DNA of 64,000 nucleotides, taken from Xanthobacteraceae bacterium. Its GTDB lineage: Bacteria; Pseudomonadota; Alphaproteobacteria; Rhizobiales; Xanthobacteraceae. Numbering within the stretch: the stretch's first letter is position 1; every line of letters starts with the position of its first letter. The stretch spans positions 29,099 to 93,098 of the forward strand of contig JAQGJU010000033.1 in NCBI GenBank assembly GCA_028290465.1. The letters run 5' to 3'. Of this stretch, positions 1 through 8,349 are shown piece by piece. Below the pieces are notes generated by a model. It saw only the letters and a program-made list of their open reading frames with translations, was not told where the DNA came from and searched no databases. The position numbers were made by a program, and so were the translations under genes.

Positions 1-806
1 ATTTGTTTCAGTGCCGCCAGCGCGTCGGTGCCGGGCAAGAGATCGATCTCGATCTCGCGACCGTCCTGCCAATAGGACGAGATCTGCAAAATCGAAGGAC
101 CGCTGAGGCCCCGGTGGGTAAACAGCAGACCCTCGGCGAACCGCGCCGTACCGCAGCTCACCACCGCGTCGACCGAGACGCCGGCCAGATCCGTGAGCTG
201 CGCCAGCAGCACGGCATCGAACGTCAACGGCACCAGCGCGGCACGCGGCGGCACCAAGCGCAATCCGAATTCCTGCGCGACCCGGTAGCCAAAGCCGCTG
301 GCGCCGATCTTCGGGATCGACGGACCACCGGTCGCCACCACCACCGCGTGGCCACGATATTCGGACTCGTCGGTCGTGACCGTGAAGCCATCCTCGGTCT
401 TGGTTACGGATTGAACGCGGCTGCCAAGCCGCAGGTGCGCGCCGGCGTTCTTGGCTTCGGCGACCAGCATGTCGATGATCTGTTTCGACGAGCCGTCGCA
501 GAACAATTGGCCGAGCGTCTTCTCGTGATAGGCGATGCCATAGCGCTCGACCAGCGCGACAAAGTCGTGCTGCGTGTAGCTGCTGAGCGCCGACTTGCAG
601 AAATGCGGGTTATTCGACAGGAAGTTCGCCGGCCCCGTATGCCGATTGGTGAAATTGCACCGCCCGCCGCCCGAGATGCGGATCTTTTCGGCCGGCGTCC
701 GGCCCTGCTCCAGCACCAGCACCGAGCGGCCGCGCTGGCCCGCAATGGCCGCGCACATCAGGCCGGCGCCGCCCGCGCCCAGGATGATCACGTCGTAAGG
801 TGTCAA
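1..806 (-). CDS. HI0933/BaiN-family FAD-dependent oxidoreductase, 3' end outside window
   Basis: This is the N-terminal part (about 268 codons) of a flavoprotein of the HI0933 (aminoacetone oxidase-like) family, normally about 390-400 residues; the C-terminal third lies left of position 1. I translated it from the complementary strand. It opens with the dinucleotide-binding motif ILGAGGAGLMCA and is followed by the family hallmark KIRISGGGRCNFTN and later VVATGGPSIPKIGASGFGY. The start is chosen as TTG at 806-804 because the GxGxxG motif begins only about ten residues later, no ATG lies upstream of it in frame, and an AGGAC-like ribosome site precedes it. The exact reaction of this family in most bacteria is unknown. 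Family assignment is firm; the start codon is less so. Confidence 0.85.
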   Translation of the reverse strand, partial: MTPYDVIILGAGGAGLMCAAIAGQRGRSVLVLEQGRTPAEKIRISGGGRCNFTNRHTGPANFLSNNPHFCKSALSSYTQHDFVALVERYGIAYHEKTLGQLFCDGSSKQIIDMLVAEAKNAGAHLRLGSRVQSVTKTEDGFTVTTDESEYRGHAVVVATGGPSIPKIGASGFGYRVAQEFGLRLVPPRAALVPLTFDAVLLAQLTDLAGVSVDAVVSCGTARFAEGLLFTHRGLSGPSILQISSYWQDGREIEIDLLPGTDALAALKQ

Positions 807-944
807 AATCCGTCCTGCGATTCGTCGGCCCGCACGAGCGGGTTCGCGGCTCAAAGAACACTTTCCGGGCCGGCCGCCAAGGTACGGTTTGGCAAGGTCT
901 GGCGGGCAGGATGAGGCACCACGCGAGTCGTAGGATCTAAGCGC

Positions 945-1652
945 TTGAGCAACTGGCGGGCCGACAAGAACGCGAAGGCGCTGGAGCGGCTGCTGCGCAG
1001 CCTGCCGGCCGTGTTCCCGGCCGCCGTGCGCGTCCATGCGCTGGCCCGGCCGCTGATCCCGCCGATGCCGCGTCGCGCCGTCGAATCCTATTGGCGACAC
1101 CATCCGGCGCGCGCCGACAAGATCGCCCGCGCCCTGGCGAGGCGCAGCGGCGCGCCGGACGGCTGGACGTGGCAGCTTGGCGACGGCGGCAGCTTCCGCG
1201 TACCGCCGCTGCCGTTCCGCGATCCGGCGCACGCCAAAGGTCCTGGCCATTGCTGCGTATGCGGGCAACCGGTGTACCGGTTTGGCTGGCATTGCGACCT
1301 GTGGGGCGACGGCGCGCCGAACAAACGCGCCTCTTGGCACAGCGCCTGCGTGGCGGCCTGGAAGCTGTGGAACGCGCCGAGCGAACACGTGATGCATCTC
1401 AAGCGCATGCAGCAGCATCGCTGCCGCGTGACTGGCGGCCGGCTGTGGAAGACCGCCGAGATCGATCACCGCGTCCCGCTGTTTCGCGTATGGCGCAATC
1501 ACCGCGCCGAACCGTGGCCGGTGCTGCTCGGCTATTGGGGCCTGCCGAACCTGCAGGTCATCAACCGGCCGGCGCATGTCGAGAAATGCGCGCAGGAGGC
1601 CGGCGAGCGCACGATGCAGATCGCGCCGGCGACGCCGGAACCGTTCGGCTAG
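945..1652 (+). CDS. HNH-nuclease-like hypothetical protein with cysteine cluster
   Basis: A 235-residue protein read from a TTG start. Residues 103-106 form a CC-x-C cluster, with C160 further on, then D174-H175 in an EIDHR context, N202 and H211 in a NLQ...H..K arrangement. This order (Cys pair, DH, N, H) is that of a zinc-supported HNH/beta-beta-alpha-metal nuclease fold. The first 100 residues are rich in Arg and Ala and show no domain I recognise. It stands alone between the flavoprotein (divergent) and a Bug gene. A nuclease activity is an inference from the motif order only; the family is not one I can name. Confidence 0.6.
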   Translation: MSNWRADKNAKALERLLRSLPAVFPAAVRVHALARPLIPPMPRRAVESYWRHHPARADKIARALARRSGAPDGWTWQLGDGGSFRVPPLPFRDPAHAKGPGHCCVCGQPVYRFGWHCDLWGDGAPNKRASWHSACVAAWKLWNAPSEHVMHLKRMQQHRCRVTGGRLWKTAEIDHRVPLFRVWRNHRAEPWPVLLGYWGLPNLQVINRPAHVEKCAQEAGERTMQIAPATPEPFG

Positions 1653-1682
1653 CGCATTTTCCGGGGACGCGCTGTAGATGCC

Positions 1683-1698
1683 CGGTTAGGTTGAACCG
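1683..1698. repeat. Small dispersed palindrome, GGTT..AACC type
   Basis: A short inverted repeat, CGGTT AGGTTG AACCG, lies between the HNH-like gene and the first Bug gene. The near-identical core GGTTAAGTTGAACCGG recurs inside the hairpin at 11038-11083, so this appears to be a dispersed intergenic element rather than a gene-specific operator. Confidence 0.5.
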
Positions 1699-1791
1699 AA
1701 ATGGTTCTTGTTTTTCCGACGTGACGCATGTCTTTGTCGGCGAACCAATACCCATTTCGCCGGGGCATGTGCAAAAAGGGGAAGCGTTCAG

Positions 1792-2784
1792 ATGCGTCAT
1801 TTGATCCACGCCTATACGTCTCGCAGCTTTAAATCGGTGTACCGGATCCTGGCCGCCGCTGTCGCGCTGGCGATGCCCGGTGCCTCGCCACTGCTGGCCG
1901 CCGAGTACCCGGACCATCCGGTCGAGATCACGGTGACGTTCGCGCCCGGCGGCACGCCGGACATCCTGGCCCGCGCTCTGTCGGAAGGTCTGTCCGCCAC
2001 CCTCAAGCAGCCCGTCATCGTCGTGAACAAGCTCGGCGCTGGCGGCGCCATCGGCGCGGCTTCCGTCGCGCGCGGCAAGCCGGACGGCTATTCACTGCTG
2101 TTCGCGCCGGCGCTCGTGCAATCGGTGGTGCCTATCGTGCAGCCCAATGCCGGCTACGACGCACAGTCGCTGGTGCCGATCTGCCAGACCTTCGAAACCC
2201 AGATGGCGCTGATCGTGAAGCCGGACTCGCCGTACCGTACCGTCGGCGATTTGATAAAGGCCGCAAAGGAAAACCCCGGCAAGCTCAGCTATGGCCATGC
2301 TGGCACCGGCTCGATCCCGCATCTTTCGATGATCGAATTGGCCAGCCTGACCAAGACCGACTTCAACGTGATCCCATACAAGGGCGATGCCGAAGTCCCG
2401 CCGTCGGTGCTCGGCGGCCACACCGATTTCGGGCCTATGACATTGAGCTCGGTACCGAAGGGCGCGGTGCGGATCATCGGCATCTTCGCTGATGCGCGCA
2501 ATCCGGCGATCCCGGAGGTGCCGACCGTCAAGGAGCAGGGCTTCGATGTCGCGCCGACCAGCTTCGGCGGTCTGTATGGGCCGGCCGGCCTGCCGGACGA
2601 CATCAAATCGACGCTGGAGAAGGCCTGCAAGACGGCGGCCGAGCGCCAGATCTATGTCGACACCGCCAAGCGCAGCTTCCTGGGCGCCGAGCTTTACACC
2701 GGCTCGGCGGCGTTCGCGGCGCGTCTGAAGAAGGACGTTAACGATAAGAAGGCGCTGCTCAAGACGCTGGGTTTTCCGAAATAG
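1792..2784 (+). CDS. Bug-family tripartite tricarboxylate transporter substrate-binding protein
   Basis: A 330-residue periplasmic solute-binding protein of the Bug (TctC) family. An N-terminal signal peptide runs to about residue 36 (ASPLLA then AEYPDHPVEI), and the family motif FAPGGTPDILARAL follows. The reading frame is open back to 1708, but ATG 1792 is preferred: it has an AAAAGGGGA ribosome site and puts the signal sequence near the N terminus. No TctA/TctB membrane genes are nearby, so it is an orphan receptor. It leads the gene run that continues with GlcG-like and ring-cleavage-like genes, so its ligand may be the substrate of that set (inference). Confidence 0.9.
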   Translation: MRHLIHAYTSRSFKSVYRILAAAVALAMPGASPLLAAEYPDHPVEITVTFAPGGTPDILARALSEGLSATLKQPVIVVNKLGAGGAIGAASVARGKPDGYSLLFAPALVQSVVPIVQPNAGYDAQSLVPICQTFETQMALIVKPDSPYRTVGDLIKAAKENPGKLSYGHAGTGSIPHLSMIELASLTKTDFNVIPYKGDAEVPPSVLGGHTDFGPMTLSSVPKGAVRIIGIFADARNPAIPEVPTVKEQGFDVAPTSFGGLYGPAGLPDDIKSTLEKACKTAAERQIYVDTAKRSFLGAELYTGSAAFAARLKKDVNDKKALLKTLGFPK

Positions 2785-2916
2785 CGCACAGTCCGGCGTG
2801 ACCTCGACGAGGCGTCGGAGCATTTTCCGGCGAACCATCTTCGACATCGATCAAGAAATCGATCAAAAGGTCGCCGGCTATCACGTCGACCTCGTGAATA
2901 AACAAGGATCGCCAAA

Positions 2917-3342
2917 ATGACCGATACGACCGCTTCGCTCAAACTGACACATGAAGGCGCCATGCGGCTGCTCAATGCGGCCATCGCCAAGGCGAAGGAC
3001 ATGGCCGTGCCGCAATGCATTTCCATCGTCGATGCGGGTGGCCATTTGCTGGCGCTGACTCGCATGGACGGCGCCTTCGCGCTATCGATCGAGACATCGC
3101 TGAAGAAGGCGATGACGGCGGCGTCCTATGGCGAGCCGACCGGCAATATCGCGGCCGGCATCGACATCAAGCTGGCGATCGCCACCGAGGGTAAGCGCAT
3201 CAACCTGCCGGGCGGCCTGCCGATCATCGTCGACGGCCATCTGATCGGCGGCATCGGGGTCGGCTCCGGCACCGGCGAGCAGGATCGCCAGGTCGCCAAC
3301 GCGGCGCTGGCCACGCTCAAAGGCGCCAAACAGTTCGCATAA
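2917..3342 (+). CDS. GlcG/HbpS-family protein
   Basis: A 141-residue single-domain protein of the GlcG/HbpS (heme-binding-like, DUF336) family. Typical elements are CISIVDAGGHLLALTRMDGA near residues 34-53 and the Gly-rich C-terminal stretch HLIGGIGVGSGTGEQD. Members are often found in glycolate and aromatic catabolic operons, where the exact role is unclear. An AAGGATC ribosome site precedes the ATG. It is followed 18 bp later by an alpha/beta hydrolase, suggesting co-transcription. Confidence 0.9.
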   Translation: MTDTTASLKLTHEGAMRLLNAAIAKAKDMAVPQCISIVDAGGHLLALTRMDGAFALSIETSLKKAMTAASYGEPTGNIAAGIDIKLAIATEGKRINLPGGLPIIVDGHLIGGIGVGSGTGEQDRQVANAALATLKGAKQFA

Positions 3343-3360
3343 AGCTAAGACCCGAACCGG

Positions 3361-4185
3361 ATGACCGCCATGGAAAGCAAATACTTCAGCTTCGAGGATC
3401 ACCGCGTCCATTACTTCGAAGGCGGCAGCGGCCTGCCGATCCTGATGCTGCATGGCGTCGGGCCCGGGACTTCCATCATGGGGAACTTCCAGCCGGTGCT
3501 GGAACCGATGGCCGCGCGATTTCATATCTTCGCGATGGACCTGATCGGCTTCGGCAATTCCGATCGCAAGAAGACCGCGCCGTATTTCGACGCTGACCTG
3601 TGGCTACGCCAAGCCCTGGCGCTGATCGACAAGATGCCGGCGGGTCCGATCGGCATCGCCGGTCATTCGTTCGGCGGCGCGCTGGCGATGAAGCTCGCGT
3701 CGCGCTCGGACCGCATCGCCAAGGTGATGACCTCCAGTTCGATCGGCGCGCCCTACAAGCTCAATGAGGCGCTTGACCGATTTTGGACGATCCCGGCGGA
3801 CCGCGCGGCATTGCGCAAAAGCATGGAGCGCATGGTGGATTCGCCCGCCGCGCTGACCGACGCGATGATCGAAGGACGTTGGGATCTGCTCGCGCAGCCC
3901 GGCTATTCCGACTTTTTCGCCGAGATGTTCGCGCCGCCGCGGCAGCGTTTCATCGACGCCGGCGTGCTGACCGACGAAGAGATCGGCGGGCTGAAGGTCG
4001 GCCTGCTGATGCTGCACGGCCGCAACGACCAGGGATGTCCCGCCGAACAGACCACGCTCAAGGTCGCGGAACGCGTGCCGACGGCCGATGTCGTTCTGCT
4101 CGGCCGCTGCGGCCATAACCTGCCGCGCGAGCGCAGCGCGGCGTATCTCGATGCGGCGTTCCGCTTCTTCGCGCCGCATTCTTAA
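3361..4185 (+). CDS. Alpha/beta hydrolase (meta-cleavage hydrolase-like)
   Basis: A 274-residue cytosolic alpha/beta-fold hydrolase. The oxyanion-hole motif HGVGPG is at residues 31-36, the nucleophile elbow GHSFGG places Ser103 as nucleophile, and D223 (HGRNDQG) and H252 (CGHNLPRE) complete the triad. Its order before an extradiol-dioxygenase-like gene fits a C-C bond hydrolase acting on a ring-fission product, as in the BphD/MhpC group. ATG 3370 is an alternative start three codons downstream. The substrate cannot be read from sequence. Confidence 0.88.
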   Translation: MTAMESKYFSFEDHRVHYFEGGSGLPILMLHGVGPGTSIMGNFQPVLEPMAARFHIFAMDLIGFGNSDRKKTAPYFDADLWLRQALALIDKMPAGPIGIAGHSFGGALAMKLASRSDRIAKVMTSSSIGAPYKLNEALDRFWTIPADRAALRKSMERMVDSPAALTDAMIEGRWDLLAQPGYSDFFAEMFAPPRQRFIDAGVLTDEEIGGLKVGLLMLHGRNDQGCPAEQTTLKVAERVPTADVVLLGRCGHNLPRERSAAYLDAAFRFFAPHS

Positions 4186-4215
4186 ACATCGTTTCGTATC
4201 GATATCTCTGGAGCC

Positions 4216-5142
4216 GTGATGATCCCCGTTCGCCGTATCGGCCATGCCACTTTCGAGACGCCCGACCTGGAGCGGTCGATCGACTACTACACTGACTATC
4301 TCGGGCTCTCGACCGTGACCCGCGACAAGGACAGCGTCTATCTGGCGTGTCCGTCGGACTATCATTCGGTTGTGCTGAATCGCGCGAGCGCCGCGCGGTG
4401 CAGCAAGTTGTCGCTGCAATTGGCAACCGACGCCGATCTCGACGGTTTTGCCCGACACGCAAAGTCCCTCGGCGTCGCCGTCACGCGCCGCACCGATCCG
4501 GAGCCGGATGTGACCGATGTCGTATCGCTCACCGATCCGTCCGGGCTGACGATTGATCTGTTTCGCGGCCGCACCGTGCCGGCGGCCCGCGCGCCGCAAC
4601 AGGGCGTCGTGCCGCGCAAGCTCGGCCACATCGCTTTCTTCACCGCCGATATCCAGAAGACCGTGAAGTTCTATGAGAGCGTGTTCGGCTTCAAGGTATC
4701 GGATTGGATCGGCGACTTCTTCGTATTCATGCGCTGCAATCCGGACCACCACAGCGTGAACTTCTTCAGCGGTCCGAACGGCGGCATGCACCACATCGCG
4801 TTCGAGCTGAACGACTGGAACCACGTCAAGGAAGCCTGCGACCTGTTGCCGGATCGCGGGCTCGAGCTGGTGTGGGGACCGGGCCGTCACGGCCCCGGAC
4901 ACAATATCTATACCTATCATCTCAATCCGGACGGCCACACCATTGAGATGTTCACTGAGCTCGACACCATGAGCGACGAGAATCTCGGCTATTTCGATCC
5001 GCGGCCCTGGCACAAGGACCGGCCGCAGCGGCCGAAGGTCTGGGAGCCCAATCTGATGGCCCGGAATTTCTGGGGCATCACCAAGCCGGAGCCGAAGAGC
5101 CGTCCGGCCGAGAACACCGCATTCATCAAGACAGGTCGCTAA
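4216..5142 (+). CDS. Two-domain VOC protein, extradiol ring-cleavage dioxygenase-like
   Basis: A 308-residue protein with two vicinal-oxygen-chelate domains: residues 5-117 (RIGHATFETPDLERSIDYY) and 133-250 (KLGHIAFFTADIQKTVKFY). The C-terminal domain carries the expected type I extradiol metal set: H138, a His of the pair 192/193 in MHHIAFE, and E244 in HTIEMF. Length and layout match catechol 2,3-dioxygenase-type enzymes, which use Fe(II) to open catechol-like rings next to the hydroxyls. It sits between two alpha/beta hydrolases, supporting a meta-cleavage role. The ring substrate is unknown. Confidence 0.87.
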   Translation: MMIPVRRIGHATFETPDLERSIDYYTDYLGLSTVTRDKDSVYLACPSDYHSVVLNRASAARCSKLSLQLATDADLDGFARHAKSLGVAVTRRTDPEPDVTDVVSLTDPSGLTIDLFRGRTVPAARAPQQGVVPRKLGHIAFFTADIQKTVKFYESVFGFKVSDWIGDFFVFMRCNPDHHSVNFFSGPNGGMHHIAFELNDWNHVKEACDLLPDRGLELVWGPGRHGPGHNIYTYHLNPDGHTIEMFTELDTMSDENLGYFDPRPWHKDRPQRPKVWEPNLMARNFWGITKPEPKSRPAENTAFIKTGR

Positions 5143-5143
5143 C

Positions 5144-6010
5144 ATGCAAAAAGAAGTCACGTTCGAATCCGCCGGCCTGAAGCTCGCCGGCACGCTGCAC
5201 CGTCCCGACGACATGAAGCCCGGCGAAAAGCGCCCAGCGTTCCTGGTGCTGCATGGTTTCGGCAGCAACCGCGGCAGCCGCAGCTGCGCGGTGCCGGCCA
5301 AGATGTTGGAGGACTGGGGTTATGTGGTGCTGCGCTTCGACATGCGCGGCTGCGGCCAGAGCGGGGGGGAGCACTCCCGCGTCATCTGCCTGCAGCAGGT
5401 CGACGACACCCGCAATGCGCTGACCTTCCTGGCCGCGCAGGACGGCGTCGATGCCGACCGCCTCGGCTGCATGGGCACCAGCTTCGGGGCCGCCGTCACC
5501 GTTTATGCGGCGGGCGTCGATCAGCGCGTCAAGGCTGCGATCTCATGTGGCGGTTGGGGCGATGGCGAGGAGAAGTTCAAGCGCCAGCACAGCGCGCCCG
5601 GCGCCTGGGAGAAGTTCTCGGCCATGATGGAAAAGGGCCGCCAGATGAAGGCGAAGGGCGAAACCCTGATGGTGCCGCGCTTCGACATCGTGCCGATCAA
5701 GCCCGAGCTGCGCAATCACCTGGCGACGGATTCCATCATGGAATTCCCCTTCGACACGGTCGAAAGCATGTACGAATTTCGCGCCATCGACGTGGTCGGC
5801 AATGTCGCGCCCCGCGCCCTGATGCTGCTGCACGGCTCACGCGACTCGGTGACGCCGACGCAACAGTCGATCGACCTGTTCGGCGCGGCCGGCGATCCGA
5901 CCGACCTGCATCTGATCGCCGGCGTCGATCATTTCATGCTGGCCGAGAGCGATCCGCTGGTGGTCGCGCTGGTGCGCAACTGGCTCGGCAAGCATCTGCC
6001 GTTGAATTGA
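5144..6010 (+). CDS. Alpha/beta hydrolase (dienelactone-hydrolase/acyl-peptidase-like)
   Basis: A 288-residue hydrolase starting two bases after the stop of the VOC gene, so probably translationally coupled. The motif GTSFGA places Ser113; D234 (HGSRDSVTP) and H263 (VDHFML) complete a triad. The N-terminal pattern FLVLHGFGSN plus RFDMRGCGQSGG is typical of the BAAT/S9-like serine hydrolases. It differs clearly from the hydrolase at 3361, so the operon carries two different ester or C-C hydrolases. It is convergent with the Ldh gene, with only four bases between the stop codons. Confidence 0.88.
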   Translation: MQKEVTFESAGLKLAGTLHRPDDMKPGEKRPAFLVLHGFGSNRGSRSCAVPAKMLEDWGYVVLRFDMRGCGQSGGEHSRVICLQQVDDTRNALTFLAAQDGVDADRLGCMGTSFGAAVTVYAAGVDQRVKAAISCGGWGDGEEKFKRQHSAPGAWEKFSAMMEKGRQMKAKGETLMVPRFDIVPIKPELRNHLATDSIMEFPFDTVESMYEFRAIDVVGNVAPRALMLLHGSRDSVTPTQQSIDLFGAAGDPTDLHLIAGVDHFMLAESDPLVVALVRNWLGKHLPLN

Positions 6011-6014
6011 GTCG

Positions 6015-7058
6015 TTAGAAACTCTCAGGCACGGCCACGCCGAATTCCGTCGCGACGCGGCGGAATTCGGCGAAGGCCGCGGCCGGCACCGGAATGCCCG
6101 TCGCTCGCCGCTTATCCATCTCGCGGTCGCCGCGCTCGCCCGGCATCAGGATCTCATTAAAGCCGACGCCCAGCGGCGTGCCTTTAATCGCCGTAACCAG
6201 ATGATCGACATTCGCGCAAAACACGTCGAGTTCGACAAAGGCCGCGATATCGATCGCCAGGATCAGCGCATTCTGGCGATGCACCGTGTCGGCGCCGTCC
6301 AGCACTTTCGCCAAGATCGGATTATCGGCCAGCAGGCTGGTCAGGCATTCGATCATCAACGACAGGCCGGCGCCCTTCGGCCCGCCGAGCGGCAACGGCA
6401 TGACGGCCGCGGCGGAGTCCGTGGTCGGCGCGCCGGCGGCGTCGATCGCCCAGCCGGGCTCGAGCGCCTTGCCGGCCTTTTTCATTAACATCAGCTTGCC
6501 GAATGAGATCACACTGGTCGCGATGTCGAGCACCAGCGGCTCGCCGTGGCCACGCGGCACCGCGATACAGAACGGGCTGGTCGAGACGCTGGCCGTGCCG
6601 GAGCCGTGATACGGCATCATCGGAAGGGACGCCGCCGCGATCAGCGCCGCGCAGCCCTGCCGCGCAATATCGCGCGCGTAGAAGCCGAGCGCCGCCGTAT
6701 GCGTGGTGCGCGCCACCACGGCGAACCCGGCGCCGGCCTCGCGCGCTTTGCGCACCGCATGGCCAGATGCGAACCGCATCGCGACCGGGCCGGACGCCCG
6801 GTCGGCGTCGATCGACACCGTCGCGGCGGTTTCCTTGCGTACGCTGAACTGCGGCTTCGGATTGAGCACGCCCTTGCGAATCATGTCGGCATACCACGGC
6901 ACGCGCGAAATGCCGTGCGAGTCGACGCCGCGGAGATTAGCCCAGATCAGCGCCTCGGCCAGCGTTGCGGCATCGGCGCCCGACATGCCGGCACGGACGA
7001 ACAGGTCCTGCGTCAGACGTGTCAGGGTATCCGGCGGAATCGTCACGGAATTCGACAT
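6015..7058 (-). CDS. Ldh-family (malate/L-lactate/ureidoglycolate) NAD(P)-dependent dehydrogenase
   Basis: A 347-residue protein of the Ldh (YlbC/AllD/ComC) family, which oxidises 2-hydroxy acids or reduces 2-oxo acids and imines with NAD(P). The conserved N-terminal RGVDSHGISRVPWYADMI carries the catalytic His, and the C-terminal GVGFNEILMPGERGD is family-typical. It is transcribed leftward, convergent with the meta-cleavage-like run and divergent from the ABC operon at 7555. A 2-oxo acid from ring cleavage would be a sensible substrate (inference). Confidence 0.9.
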   Translation of the reverse strand: MSNSVTIPPDTLTRLTQDLFVRAGMSGADAATLAEALIWANLRGVDSHGISRVPWYADMIRKGVLNPKPQFSVRKETAATVSIDADRASGPVAMRFASGHAVRKAREAGAGFAVVARTTHTAALGFYARDIARQGCAALIAAASLPMMPYHGSGTASVSTSPFCIAVPRGHGEPLVLDIATSVISFGKLMLMKKAGKALEPGWAIDAAGAPTTDSAAAVMPLPLGGPKGAGLSLMIECLTSLLADNPILAKVLDGADTVHRQNALILAIDIAAFVELDVFCANVDHLVTAIKGTPLGVGFNEILMPGERGDREMDKRRATGIPVPAAAFAEFRRVATEFGVAVPESF

Positions 7059-7554
7059 GCGGCCTCATCGAAAGGGCATACGTTCGTGGTGACCTGTAGG
7101 CCCAGGCCCGACACGCGGCAAGCGCAAGACCGCAAGAATCAGCCCCCGCCCATACCGGGTTCGGTGAACTTCTATCGATTGCCCGCCAAAATAGCCAAGA
7201 CGTGGCGCACGCTGGAAAGCGGACTCCGGAACGGCGCGCAGCGACACGCAACGCTGCATTGCTTTCCCCGCATGACAATCATGCCGCCGAATTCGCATGC
7301 ACGCATGCCGTTTCGTTGGGCAAGCCAGACCTCGTGTTCTGCGCATCTTCCGCGTATCGACGTAATTTCCAGCATCGGCGATAGTTTTTGATCGAGGGTA
7401 TTCGGCCGCGCTTTCAACGAACGCATCATAAAGCATCGATCATCGCCCATTCTTCCGGCTTGCCCGAAAACGAAAAGATGATTTGCTTTTGATCCATACG
7501 GAGCCTGCAGCGGCGCGCCAGCGCGCGGTTACCCGAGGCAGTGAAAGGGTCGCA
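7059..7554. promoter_or_regulatory. Divergent intergenic region with palindrome at 7270-7284
   Basis: This 496-bp stretch between the divergent Ldh and ABC genes holds no gene I can support. At 7270-7284 it contains the perfect inverted repeat GCATGA CAA TCATGC. The inner 11 bases ATGACAATCAT are identical to the centre of the palindrome at 22779-22795, which suggests the same or a related regulator. The palindrome lies about 210 bp from the Ldh start and 270 bp from the ATPase start, which is distant for a simple repressor site. Confidence 0.5.
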
Positions 7555-8340
7555 ATGCTAGACAAAGCCCGGATCGAGCTTCAGGACGTTTCCCACGTCT
7601 TCAGCACACCGACCAGCGGCAGCGTCTACGCCATCGACCGCATCAATCTCGGCGTGCCCGAGGGCCGCTTCGCCAGCATCATCGGCCCGTCGGGCTGCGG
7701 CAAGACCACGCTATTCAACATCATCGCCGGGCTCGAGCAACCAACCCAGGGCGAGGTCACGGTCGACGGGCAGAACGTCACCGGGATGATCGGCATCGTC
7801 GGCTACATGTTGCAGAAGGATCTGCTGTTCCCGTGGCGGACCGTGCTCGACAATATCTGCCTCGGCATGGAATTGCGTGGCATGCCGATGCGCGAGGCGC
7901 GCGAGCGCGCGATGCCGTATCTCACACGTTACGGTCTCGGTGGCTTTGAGCATCGCTATCCAGCGGCGCTGTCCGGCGGCATGAAGCAGCGCGCCGCGCT
8001 GCTGCGCACGCTGCTGTATGACTCCGACATCGTATTGCTCGACGAACCGTTCGGCGCGCTGGACGCCCAGACCAAGTCGCAGATGCAGGACTGGTTGCTG
8101 CAGCTCTGGGCAGATTTCCGCAAGACCGTATTGTTCGTCACCCATGATCTCGACGAGGCGCTGTTCCTATCCGACGAAATCTACGTGCTGTCGGCGCGCC
8201 CGGGTCGCATCAAAGCCAAGATCGAAGTGCCGCTGCCGCGCCCGCGCACGCGCGACGTGTTCGCCAGCCCGGTCTTCATCGACTTGAAGCGCCACTGCCT
8301 GGACCTGTTGTTCGACGCTTCGTCGCCACAGACCCACTGA
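7555..8340 (+). CDS. NitT/TauT-type ABC transporter ATPase
   Basis: A 261-residue ABC ATPase of the nitrate/taurine/sulfonate group. Walker A is GPSGCGKTT at residues 44-52, the signature LSGGM at 139-143, and Walker B ends in the DE pair 163-164 (LLDEPFGALD). The frame is open to 7483, but ATG 7555 is chosen because GAAAGGG lies just upstream and homologues begin close to the first strand (ARIELQDVSHVF). It energises the permease at 8350 and works with the binding protein at 9254 in one operon. Confidence 0.92.
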   Translation: MLDKARIELQDVSHVFSTPTSGSVYAIDRINLGVPEGRFASIIGPSGCGKTTLFNIIAGLEQPTQGEVTVDGQNVTGMIGIVGYMLQKDLLFPWRTVLDNICLGMELRGMPMREARERAMPYLTRYGLGGFEHRYPAALSGGMKQRAALLRTLLYDSDIVLLDEPFGALDAQTKSQMQDWLLQLWADFRKTVLFVTHDLDEALFLSDEIYVLSARPGRIKAKIEVPLPRPRTRDVFASPVFIDLKRHCLDLLFDASSPQTH

Positions 8341-8349
8341 GGAAACGAC

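Noticed and set aside
3604..5301. 565-codon open frame on the minus strand opposite the hydrolase and VOC genes
   Set aside because: It lies wholly antisense to genes with clear catalytic motifs, and its composition is that of a high-GC mirror frame.
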